A stretch of DNA of 64,000 nt from Rhizobium leguminosarum. GTDB lineage: Bacteria > Pseudomonadota > Alphaproteobacteria > Rhizobiales > Rhizobiaceae. The translations under genes and the position numbers were made by a program. Within the stretch, counting starts at the first letter, position 1, and every line of letters starts with the position of its first letter. Shown piece after piece: positions 36,226 to 44,104 of this stretch. The DNA is taken from positions 62,001-126,000 of the forward strand of contig NZ_LWBS01000077.1 of the NCBI RefSeq assembly GCF_001652265.1. The letters are read 5' to 3'. A model generated the notes under the pieces. The model did not search any database. It worked only from the letters and a program-made list of their open reading frames with translations, and was not told the origin of the DNA.

Positions 36226-37578
36226 TCACTCTGCTGCCTGGAGAGCTGCACGTCCTGCAGCCCATCGATTGGTCGGGAAAGGCAGGCCGAGGTTTTCGCG
36301 AAGCGTCTTGCCCTCATAGGCCGTCCGGAACAGGCCGCGACGCTGCAGTTCCGGGATGACCAGATCGACGAAATCGTCGAGCGCCGTCGGCAGCCAGGGC
36401 GGCAGAATGTTGAAGCCGTCGGCAGCTTCGTTCTCGAACCATTTTTGCAGCGTATCGGCGATCTGTTCGGGCGTTCCGACGATGGTGTAGTGACCGCGGG
36501 CAGACGCGATCCACTGATAGAGCTGGCGGATGGTGAAGTTGTTTTCGTCGGCGATCTGACGGATGAGGGCCTGGCGGCTCTTCATGCCTTCCGTCGGCGG
36601 CGCCGGCGGAAGAGGGCCGTCGAGGTCATAACCGTGCAGGTCGAGCGTGCCACCGGTCAGACCATTGAGGAGGCCAATCCCGTCCTCTTCGACGATGAGC
36701 GAGGTCAGACGGTCGTATTTCTCGCGCGCCTCCGCCTCGGTCCTGCCGACGAAAGCGGATACGCCGGGCATGACGAGGATGTGATCGGGATTTCGGCCGA
36801 GACCACGGGCGCGTGCCTTGATGTCCCGATAGAACTCCTGGGCGGTTTCGATATGCTGATGGGCGGTGAAGATGACTTCGGCCGTTGCCGCAGCGAGCCC
36901 GCGTCCGTCTTCGGATTGGCCGGCCTGGACGATGACGGGATGCCCCTGGGGCGATCGCGAGACGTTGAGTGGACCGCGCACGCTGAAATGTTCGCCGCGG
37001 TGGTCGGTGTCGTGCAGCTTCGCCGGATCGAAGAACACGCCGGAGTCCTTGTCCCGGATGAATGCGTCGTCTTCGAAGCTTTCCCAGAGTTTGCGGACAA
37101 CGTCGACATGCTCGGCGGCACGGCGATATCGGCCTGCATGCGGAAGCTGCGTATCGCGATTGAAGTTCTGCGCCGTCAGGTCGCCTGTCGTGGTCACGAC
37201 ATTCCAGCCGGCGCGGCCCTTCGAGATCAGATCCAGCGAGGCGAACTTGCGGGCGGTCGTATAAGGCTCCTCGTAGGTGGTCGACGACGTGGCGATAAAG
37301 CCGAGATGGGTGGTGAAAGGCGCAAGGGCGGAGAACAGGGTCACGGGTTCGAAGCCGGCGACGCGGGCATTGCCGCCTTCGCGTGCTCCACCGAAACCGA
37401 CAGCCAGTCCGTCGGCCAGGAAATAGGCATCGAAGAGCCCGCGCTCTGCCGTCAAGGCGAGACGTTTGTGAAACTCGAAACTGGTCGCGCCGTCGGCCGG
37501 CTGGTCGGGATGCCGCCATGAGGCAACATGCTGTCCGCCGCCGGGAAGAAATGCCCCAAGTCTGATTTTCCGTGTCAT
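36226..37578 (-). CDS. FMNH2-dependent monooxygenase, NtaA/SnaA/DszA type (second copy)
   Basis: The 450-residue luciferase-family enzyme resembles the one at 19514-20887 along its length (KIRLGAFLPGGGQHVASWRHP; TTYEEPYTTARKFASLDLISKGRAGWNVVTT; GHPVIVQAGQSEDGRGLAA). It is probably an FMNH2-dependent oxygenase acting on a sulfonate, sulfone or similar compound brought in by the transporter in the same operon. No flavin reductase is encoded nearby. The ATG at 37578 follows AGGACA. Confidence 0.88.
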   Translation of the reverse strand: MTRKIRLGAFLPGGGQHVASWRHPDQPADGATSFEFHKRLALTAERGLFDAYFLADGLAVGFGGAREGGNARVAGFEPVTLFSALAPFTTHLGFIATSSTTYEEPYTTARKFASLDLISKGRAGWNVVTTTGDLTAQNFNRDTQLPHAGRYRRAAEHVDVVRKLWESFEDDAFIRDKDSGVFFDPAKLHDTDHRGEHFSVRGPLNVSRSPQGHPVIVQAGQSEDGRGLAAATAEVIFTAHQHIETAQEFYRDIKARARGLGRNPDHILVMPGVSAFVGRTEAEAREKYDRLTSLIVEEDGIGLLNGLTGGTLDLHGYDLDGPLPPAPPTEGMKSRQALIRQIADENNFTIRQLYQWIASARGHYTIVGTPEQIADTLQKWFENEAADGFNILPPWLPTALDDFVDLVIPELQRRGLFRTAYEGKTLRENLGLPFPTNRWAAGRAALQAAE

Positions 37579-37987
37579 TTCGTGTCCTCTCCGTTTGCCG
37601 TCAACAGCTCGGCCTTCCCCAAGGCCAAGTATAAAATTGGCTGTTGGACTGCTAAAATACATTCTCTATTAATTTTATAGAGAAACTTAATTTCATAGTT
37701 TCGGCGGAAGAGTGAATAGATTTCCCGGATTGGCGTGAAATCGGAAATCAACGATCGGGGCGGCTACTCTGGGAAATGCGAGCGCAGACCGGCAGGCGGG
37801 ATCTGCAGGCGTGGCGAAGAGCCCGGCTGAGACGAAATTAGGATTGGTCTTCTTGGTGTCCTGGGCTCGCTGCAGCACCGCCGGAGCGGGCATGACCCGA
37901 TTTGGCGAGCATGCAACGGAATGCCGGCTTACGACAAGCGTCCGTGCCATCGGACCTCAATGCCTTGAAGTGCTCAGGGCATCAGCC
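37579..37987. other. Intergenic region with AT-rich promoter-like segment
   Basis: No convincing gene was found in these 409 bases. The part nearest the monooxygenase gene is AT-rich and contains the inverted repeat described separately. The rest, up to the IclR gene stop, shows only low-quality frames. Confidence 0.6.
37652..37684. promoter_or_regulatory. AT-rich inverted repeat upstream of the second sulfonate operon
   Basis: Perfect eight-base arms TTCTCTAT (37662-37669) and ATAGAGAA (37677-37684) flank TAATTTT, preceded by CTAAAATACA. It lies about 75-105 bases upstream of the monooxygenase start. It resembles AT-rich stretches upstream of the first sulfonate cluster and at 22269-22302, so a shared sulfur-responsive operator is possible. 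Confidence 0.45.
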
Positions 37988-38767
37988 TCATTTTGGCCGG
38001 GTCGGGGCATGGTCGAGGCCGGCGGCGGCCTTCTTCAGGCAGTCGAGGTAGCGGTCGCGGTTGGCAATGCCATCGTCACGCGGGGTGACGAGGCAGAGCG
38101 TTGCGGCGGTATGGCCTTCCTCGCCCCGCACCGGTACGGCAAAACAGCGGGTGAAGCTGTCGACGATGCTGTTGAAGGTGAAGAGACCTTCACGCTCGGC
38201 CTGGCGCACCTCGGCGATGAAGGTTTGCGGCTCGAGCCATTCGCCGTTCGGCAGGCGGAAATCCTGCGGCGGAATGAAATTCAGGATTTCCTGATCCGAC
38301 AGATGTGCGACGAGCAGGCGGCCCGACGCCGTCCACGGGATCGGCACCGACTGTCCGACATCCGTCGAAATGCGGAAGGGGCGCGCGCCTTCGCGCATGC
38401 GAACGACGGTGTATCTGTTTCCATCCAGCATGCAGAACTGCGCCGTCTCCCGCGTCTCGTCGGCAAGCTGTTCCAGGGTCGCCTCGCATTCGCGGGTGAA
38501 GTCGAAATGGTTCTCATAGGCTGCGCCGAGGAAATACAGCTTGCGGCCGAGGTAGACGCGCCCCTCGCCGCCGGTGAATTCGAGGATGCCATTCTGCAGC
38601 AGCAGGTTGACGAGTTCGTAAACCGATGAGCGCGGCGCGCCGATCTGGGCGGCGATTTCATTCGGCTTCAGGGCCTGCCGCTTCTGGCGCAGGAAATCGA
38701 GGATCTCGAAGGCGCGGTCGAGCCCTCGGGCGCGCTTGCCGGCTGCTTCATCCTGAACTGCATCCAT
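37988..38767 (-). CDS. IclR-family transcriptional regulator
   Basis: The 259-residue protein has a winged helix-turn-helix (LKPNEIAAQIGAPRSSVYELVNLL, about residues 33-57, seen in pieces) and a C-terminal IclR effector domain (IPWTASGRLLVAHL, AVPVRGEEGHTAATLCLV). Its target is not obvious: it sits between the second sulfonate operon and the inositol-like operon, and the 448-base region upstream holds several TGTCCA-type half-sites and a small open frame. Confidence 0.87.
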   Translation of the reverse strand: MDAVQDEAAGKRARGLDRAFEILDFLRQKRQALKPNEIAAQIGAPRSSVYELVNLLLQNGILEFTGGEGRVYLGRKLYFLGAAYENHFDFTRECEATLEQLADETRETAQFCMLDGNRYTVVRMREGARPFRISTDVGQSVPIPWTASGRLLVAHLSDQEILNFIPPQDFRLPNGEWLEPQTFIAEVRQAEREGLFTFNSIVDSFTRCFAVPVRGEEGHTAATLCLVTPRDDGIANRDRYLDCLKKAAAGLDHAPTRPK

Positions 38768-38922
38768 TGCTGTCGATCCCTTTTTGTCCGGCCAAGCTTT
38801 TCAAGCCGTCTGCTGCATCATCTGTCAATCGATCCCGTCATCATCGCGAATGAAATTTTTGCACCCGCCTTGCGAGGTAAAAAAATCGGCTTGAGATCGC
38901 CCGGTCCGGTATATAGATCGCA

Positions 38923-38940
38923 TGTACATTATATTGGACA
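38923..38940. promoter_or_regulatory. TGTACA-N6-TGGACA inverted repeat, possible IclR site
   Basis: TGTACA and TGGACA are separated by six bases, an imperfect palindrome between the IclR gene (start 38767) and the small open frame at 38986. IclR-family proteins bind short palindromes of this size; assignment to this regulator is inferred. Confidence 0.4.
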
Positions 38941-38985
38941 TAGATGGCAAGCGGTCAACGCTGCCGCACACAAAAAGGGATCGAC

Positions 38986-39078
38986 ATGAAGAATCTTGAA
39001 AACGGTATTTCCGCTTCGCTGCTCCGCCGCTTTCTCGCCGGCGCTGCCGGCCCTTGGTCCTGGATATCCCAGGGGTAA
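38986..39078 (+). CDS. Possible small protein, 30 residues
   Basis: The frame reads MKNLENGISA then SLLRRFLAGA and AGPWSWISQG, followed by TAA. AAGGGA lies eight bases upstream of the ATG. The peptide is amphipathic with a basic middle and a Trp-rich end, and matches no family that I recognise. It is flanked on both sides by TGTCCA-type half-sites and transcribed divergently from the IclR gene. It could be a leader peptide, a small regulator, the remnant of a longer gene, or chance. Confidence 0.35.
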   Translation: MKNLENGISASLLRRFLAGAAGPWSWISQG

Positions 39079-39117
39079 GTCCACACGGGAAGATGCATGG
39101 CGTGCTCCCGTCAAGTC

Positions 39118-39155
39118 TGTCCATTTTATAGAACATGTGTCCATAATAGTGTCCA
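39118..39155. promoter_or_regulatory. Cluster of TGTCCA half-sites
   Basis: TGTCCA occurs at 39118-39123, 39138-39143 and 39150-39155, with AGAACA at 39130-39135. Spacing is roughly one helical turn. Together with the inverted repeat at 38923-38940 it suggests a regulatory region, probably for the IclR protein, though the regulated transcript is not clear. Confidence 0.35.
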
Positions 39156-39215
39156 GATCGATTTTGAGCGCGGGCGTATGCAGACGCCCGCCGTTTAGGG
39201 GGAGCACGCTCTCCT

Positions 39216-41051
39216 TCAGTCAAACGCGCGCTGATTGGCAGCATTCTCGTTGTAACGCGCGCGGGCCTTCTCGAGGCGCTCGGGGCCGCCGACCTGCGGA
39301 ACGGCAACGTCCCACCAATGGCCGCCTGCGTCGGTCCCGGGAACCGCATCGGTGTCGATCACCAGAACGCTTGGAACGTTCCGTTCCCGCGCGGCGACAA
39401 TGCGTGCCTCGAGCTCGGCGATGGACCCTATCTTTTCGGCATGGGCACCCATCGAGGCGGCATGCGCGACAAAATCGATCTCAGGCTGCACGTCGACATT
39501 GCAGTCCTTGTACATGTTGTTGAACTCGGCGCTGCCGCACTCGATCTGAAGACGGTTGATGCAGCCGTAACCGCGGTTGTCGGTCAACACGACGGTGAAC
39601 GGCACCCGCCGCATGACGGCGGTTGCGAGTTCCGAATTGGCCATCATGTAGGAGCCGTCGCCGACGAAGCAGATGACGTCCTTGTCGGAGCGCGCGAGCT
39701 TGATGCCCATGGCGCCGGCCACTTCGTAACCCATGCAGGAGAAACCATATTCCATGTGGTATCCGCTCTCGGCAGATTGCCACAGCACCTGCAGTGCGCC
39801 CGGCATGGTGCCGGCTGCGCACATGACCACGGAGTTTTCTGTCGCCACCCGCTGCACGGCGCCGATGACTTGCGCATCGGTGGGCAGGTTTCCAGGTCCG
39901 TCCGCCTCCGGTGCCGCCGTCACGCGTTCGACCGTTTTGTGCCAGTCGGTCCTGCTCCCGGCATCGACGCCGGGCCCGCGATACGCCTCGAGCGCCGCGG
40001 ACAGGCGCGCCAACGTGACCCTGGCATCGCCGACACAGGGCAATGCCGAATGCTTGGTTGCATCATATCCGGCAAGGTTGATCGAAGCGAGCCGGCGCGA
40101 GGGATTGCGGAAGAGCGTCCAGCTGCCTGTGGTGAAATCCTGGAAGCGCGTGCCGATGCCGATTACGAGGTCCGCCTCGGCGCAAAGGGCATTGGCCGAC
40201 GCCGATCCGGTCACACCCGGCGATCCGAAATTCAGCGGGTGCTCCCAGCTGTTGGCGCCCTTCCCGGCTTGCGTTTCGACAAACGGGATATGGTGCTTTT
40301 CCGCGAATGCGGCGAGCTCGGCCTCGGCCTCAGAATAGATGACGCCGCCACCGGAAATGATGACTGGCTTGCGCGCAGCCCGGATGGCATCGGCAAGATC
40401 TGCGACCTCCCGCGGATCCGGTTCGGGACGGCGGATGCGCCACACCTTCGGTTCGAAAAATGCCTGGGGGTAGTCGTAGAGCTCTGCTTGCACATCCTGG
40501 CAGAAGGCCAGCGTAACGGGGCCGCAGCTGCCGGGATCGGTCATGACGGCCAGGGCGCGGGGCAGGCAAGTCAGGAGATGCTCGGGACGGGCGATCCGGT
40601 CGAAATAGGCCGAGACCGGCCGGAAGCAGTCATTGGCGCTGACGGTCCCGTCATTCATATCCTCGATCTGCTGCAACACCGGCTCGGGGCGGCGATTGGC
40701 GAACACATCGCCGGGTATGAAAAGCACCGGCAATCTGTTGACATGGGCAAGTGCGCAGGCCGTGATCATATTGGTGGCGCCCGGGCCGATCGAGGATGTC
40801 ACGGCATGGGCGCGCTTGCGCTTCAGTGTCTTCGCATAAGCGATCGCCGCATGCGCCATGGTCTGTTCGTTCTGGCCGCGCCATGTGGGAAGGGCGTCGC
40901 CAATCCCATGCAGCGCCTCTCCGATGCCGGCGACGTTGCCGTGACCGAAGATCGCCCAGACGCCTTCGATGAAGCGCTCGCCATCCTCGGTCATCTGGAC
41001 CGAGAGCCATTTCACCATGGCCTGCGCGGCGGTCAGTCGTATCGTGCTCAT
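39216..41051 (-). CDS. iolD: 3D-(3,5/4)-trihydroxycyclohexane-1,2-dione hydrolase
   Basis: The 611-residue thiamin-diphosphate enzyme matches IolD: N-terminal PYR domain (MTEDGERFIEGVWAIFGHGNVAGIGEAL), central domain with IGIGTRFQDFTTGS, and C-terminal PP domain with the cofactor motif GDGSYMM. IolD opens the cyclohexane ring in myo-inositol catabolism to give 5-deoxyglucuronate. ATG 41051 follows GGAGG and overlaps the iolC stop by four bases. It is the last gene of the long minus-strand operon. Confidence 0.95.
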   Translation of the reverse strand: MSTIRLTAAQAMVKWLSVQMTEDGERFIEGVWAIFGHGNVAGIGEALHGIGDALPTWRGQNEQTMAHAAIAYAKTLKRKRAHAVTSSIGPGATNMITACALAHVNRLPVLFIPGDVFANRRPEPVLQQIEDMNDGTVSANDCFRPVSAYFDRIARPEHLLTCLPRALAVMTDPGSCGPVTLAFCQDVQAELYDYPQAFFEPKVWRIRRPEPDPREVADLADAIRAARKPVIISGGGVIYSEAEAELAAFAEKHHIPFVETQAGKGANSWEHPLNFGSPGVTGSASANALCAEADLVIGIGTRFQDFTTGSWTLFRNPSRRLASINLAGYDATKHSALPCVGDARVTLARLSAALEAYRGPGVDAGSRTDWHKTVERVTAAPEADGPGNLPTDAQVIGAVQRVATENSVVMCAAGTMPGALQVLWQSAESGYHMEYGFSCMGYEVAGAMGIKLARSDKDVICFVGDGSYMMANSELATAVMRRVPFTVVLTDNRGYGCINRLQIECGSAEFNNMYKDCNVDVQPEIDFVAHAASMGAHAEKIGSIAELEARIVAARERNVPSVLVIDTDAVPGTDAGGHWWDVAVPQVGGPERLEKARARYNENAANQRAFD

Positions 41052-42961
41052 TCTGCTGCCTCCTGAACGCGCGCCCGCGCGCCGTCCCAGACCGTGCAAA
41101 GCCGGGAGTATCGTTTCGCCATTTCCTCGACGGCCTCTTCGTCATTGATCGAGCCCTCGAACCAGCCGCGGGCGACCGAGCCGAAGATTGTCCGGCCGAC
41201 GGCAAATCCCTTGACGAGCGGGAAGCGCGCGGCAACTTCGAAGCTTGCCTTCAGCACGTCCTCCGGCGCATCCAGGCCGAGGACGACGATCCCTCTTGTA
41301 TGACGATCGTGTTCCTCGATGGCGGCACAGACCTGCGTCCAGGCTTCGGGTTCGTCCATTGGTTCCAGCTTCCACCAGTCGGGATAGATGCCTTCGGCGT
41401 AGAAGCTGCGGATCAGCGTCGCGGTCGTGTCCGTAGTGATGCTTGCGACCTTGGAAGGGATGACCTCGAGCAGGAATTCCAGCTTGTTGCGGCGCGAGGC
41501 CACGTAAAGCCGCCGCACTTCCGCCAGTTGCCAGGCCCAGGTCGCCTCGTCGTCATCCGGGTGGCAGAAGCAGAGCACCTTGACGACGTTCTCGCGCGCC
41601 CATTCCGAAAGTCCCCCGCAATCGGGACCAAGCGACGGCTCCAGGGTCAGAGGCCGAGACCCCGGCCACTCGCAGGGTCTGCCGATCCAGAGGCCGGTCC
41701 CGGAGGCGGCATGGAGGGCACGTCGGCCGATCCGGTCGTCGCAGAGGATTCCGTAGCCGGAACGCCCGTTCTGCACCTTGAGGGCCGCTTCAAGGCAAAG
41801 CTCCTTGAAGGCGCCGCCCTTCGACGGCGTGTAGCCCGCCATGCTTTCGAGCTGCATCCGGTGATCGAAGGCGAAGACGCGCATCTCGGACCAGTCGCCA
41901 TGGCGGTTGGTCGACCAGTGTATCTGCTCCAGCGCGGGGTCATTGCGCAGGTCGGGGCGGGTCATGCCGCGCTCGAGGAAGAAATTCAGCTCCTGAAGTG
42001 ACGGATAGGCCGGCGTGCAGCCGTGACGAGAGACGGCAAAAGCGCCGCAGGCATTGGCGTATCTGAGCGCGGTCGGCCAATCTTCGCCGTCAAGCCAGCC
42101 TTTCAGCAGCCCGGCGAAAAAGCCGTCTCCGGCGCCGAGAACGTTGAAGACTTCGACCGGGAACCCCTCACCCGAAATGCCCTCGTCCAGATTGTCCGGT
42201 ATCGCACTTTCGAATGCGACTGCTCCTTTGGCGCCGCGTTTGCAGACGAGCGTTGCCGCAGTCACGGCGCGAACGGCCCGCAGTGCCGCCACGGTATCGG
42301 TCGTCCCGCCGGCGATGTGGAATTCTTCCTCCGTCCCGACGATCAAATCGAACAGATGAAGCGTCGTCTGGAGTTTTTCGGTTACCTGCCCGCTTGCCAC
42401 ATAGCGGCTTTCCCCCTCGCCATGGCCGGCCACCCCCCAAAGGTTTGGACGATAGTCGATGTCGAGAGCCGTCTTGGCGCCATGATTGCGGGCAAAGCCG
42501 AGCGCCTTGAGCACGGCCGCTTCCGTGCGCGGATGGGAGAGGTGCGTTCCCGTCACCAGCACCGAACGGGCGCTGGAAACGAAAGCCTCATCGATATCCT
42601 GCTCGCAAAGCGCCATGTCGGCACAGTTTTCCCGGTAGAATATCAGCGGGAAACGTTCCTCGTCCCGGATCCCGAGAATGACGAGCGCCGTCAGGCGCTC
42701 GGGATCGGTCACGACGCCCCTGCCATCGACGCCATGCCGGGCAAGCTCCTCGCGGATGAACCGGCCCATATGCTCATCGCCCACCCGGGAGATCAGTGCC
42801 GACTTAAGGCCCAGTCGCGACGTCCCGCAGGCAATGTTGGTCGGACTGCCGCCAATATATTTTTCAAAGGATCCCATATCCTCCAGCCGTCCTCCGACCT
42901 GTGCCCCATAGAGGTCGACGCCGGCTCGCCCGATCGTGATCACGTCCAATGTCTTGGTCAT
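41048..42961 (-). CDS. iolC: 5-dehydro-2-deoxygluconokinase fused to DUF2090 (aldolase-like) domain
   Basis: The 637-residue protein joins a PfkB-type sugar kinase (residues about 1-325; GGSPTNIACGTSRLG, LGAGDGFFAGLL with the catalytic Asp) to a DUF2090 domain (about 335-637; FAFDHRMQLE, GLDAPEDVLKASF). The kinase makes 2-deoxy-5-keto-gluconate 6-phosphate from the IolB product; the DUF2090 domain is thought to replace IolJ by splitting it to dihydroxyacetone phosphate and malonate semialdehyde. Such fusions are common in rhizobia. The start at 42961 matches the kinase N-terminus (TLDVITIGRAGVDLYG). Confidence 0.92.
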   Translation of the reverse strand: MTKTLDVITIGRAGVDLYGAQVGGRLEDMGSFEKYIGGSPTNIACGTSRLGLKSALISRVGDEHMGRFIREELARHGVDGRGVVTDPERLTALVILGIRDEERFPLIFYRENCADMALCEQDIDEAFVSSARSVLVTGTHLSHPRTEAAVLKALGFARNHGAKTALDIDYRPNLWGVAGHGEGESRYVASGQVTEKLQTTLHLFDLIVGTEEEFHIAGGTTDTVAALRAVRAVTAATLVCKRGAKGAVAFESAIPDNLDEGISGEGFPVEVFNVLGAGDGFFAGLLKGWLDGEDWPTALRYANACGAFAVSRHGCTPAYPSLQELNFFLERGMTRPDLRNDPALEQIHWSTNRHGDWSEMRVFAFDHRMQLESMAGYTPSKGGAFKELCLEAALKVQNGRSGYGILCDDRIGRRALHAASGTGLWIGRPCEWPGSRPLTLEPSLGPDCGGLSEWARENVVKVLCFCHPDDDEATWAWQLAEVRRLYVASRRNKLEFLLEVIPSKVASITTDTTATLIRSFYAEGIYPDWWKLEPMDEPEAWTQVCAAIEEHDRHTRGIVVLGLDAPEDVLKASFEVAARFPLVKGFAVGRTIFGSVARGWFEGSINDEEAVEEMAKRYSRLCTVWDGARARVQEAAE

Positions 42962-43082
42962 GTCGGTTTCCTCGCAATAGTATTGAATTCGGTCATGGTG
43001 ATCGGGTTGGGCATCCTCGGCCTCTTCACAAGAAACGGCGAATGCAAGGGAGCGCGGGCGAACGACCGCCCACGCCTGTCCA

Positions 43083-44024
43083 TCAGCGGCTGATTGTTGC
43101 CTGCAGCGCATCGATGGAGGACTGGATGCCCGCCTCGGTCGACATAGTGAAGTCTTCCATCTCGAGGCTGACCCAATCATTGTAGCCGACCATGCGCACC
43201 ACGGAGAAGAATTCCTTCCACCATTGCAGGTCATGGCCGGCGCCGACGGCGACATAGTTCCAGCTGCGGTTGGCGACGTCGGTGACGTCCTTGAGCTCGA
43301 GCAAGCCGTTGACGTCGGCGAGGCCCCGCTCGATGCGGGTATCCTTGCCATGGCAATGATGGATGGCATTGCCGAGCGCACGGGCGGAGGCGATCGGGTC
43401 GGCGCCCATCCACATCAGATGCGACGGATCGAGGTTCATGCCGACCTTCGCACCGACTTCGTTGCGCAGGCGGAAGAGGGTCTCGGGGTTCCATACGAGC
43501 ATGGCCGAGAAGTTTTCCAGCGCATATTTTTCGACGCCGACTTCATCAGCGAGCTTGACCAGGCCCTGCCAGAGCGGGAAGGCTCGATCTTCCCACTGAT
43601 ATCGGTCGCGCTCAGGCATCTCGTTCGGCCAGCTCTTGGTGTAGACCAGCCAGTTCGGCACTGTGTCACCGGGGGCGGCTTCCGGCAGGCCGGACATGGT
43701 GACGATCGTCTTCACGCCGATTTCGCCGGCGAGCCGGATGGTGTCTTCCATTTCCTTGCGGTGGCGCTTGCCCATGTCACCCGGATCGAGCGGGTTTGCC
43801 GAGCAATTCAGCGCGGCGATTTCCAGGCCGCGGGCTTCGATTTCCTTCAGCTTGGTCTTGAGCAGGCCCCTGTCGGCCAGCAGCTCGTCCGCACGGAAGT
43901 GCGGCCCGCGCGACCAGCCGCCGCCAGTCATCTCGATACCCTCGACACCAAGTTTGACGCATTTGTCGAGCATATCAGTGAAGGAAAGGTCGCCCATCAC
44001 GTCGGTGCAGATCGAAAGTTTCAT
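43083..44024 (-). CDS. Sugar phosphate isomerase/epimerase-like TIM barrel protein
   Basis: The 313-residue AP-endonuclease-2/xylose-isomerase-like barrel has putative metal ligands in KYALENFS (Glu), NLDPSHL (Asp), HHCHGKD (His) and SLEMEDF (Glu). It is not a clear IolE (inosose dehydratase) or IolI, so I leave it unnamed. Position between iolC and a Gfo/Idh/MocA dehydrogenase suggests it isomerises or dehydrates a keto-inositol or keto-sugar made by that dehydrogenase. Confidence 0.8.
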   Translation of the reverse strand: MKLSICTDVMGDLSFTDMLDKCVKLGVEGIEMTGGGWSRGPHFRADELLADRGLLKTKLKEIEARGLEIAALNCSANPLDPGDMGKRHRKEMEDTIRLAGEIGVKTIVTMSGLPEAAPGDTVPNWLVYTKSWPNEMPERDRYQWEDRAFPLWQGLVKLADEVGVEKYALENFSAMLVWNPETLFRLRNEVGAKVGMNLDPSHLMWMGADPIASARALGNAIHHCHGKDTRIERGLADVNGLLELKDVTDVANRSWNYVAVGAGHDLQWWKEFFSVVRMVGYNDWVSLEMEDFTMSTEAGIQSSIDALQATISR

Positions 44025-44104
44025 GTCATTGTCTTTCTAAAAGAGAGTGTCGGGGACGCGCCTGGGAGGGAGGATGGAGGAGATCCGACGCGCCCCCTGA
44101 TCGA

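Noticed and set aside
37693..37950. Open frame of 85 codons downstream of the IclR gene, minus strand
   Set aside because: A weak GAGG precedes the ATG, but the translation has no domain, and the opposite strand shows equally long frames.
41048..43381. iolC start 140 codons further upstream
   Set aside because: The extra part is Ser/Arg-rich translation of the neighbouring gene's opposite frame; the kinase family N-terminus begins at 42961.
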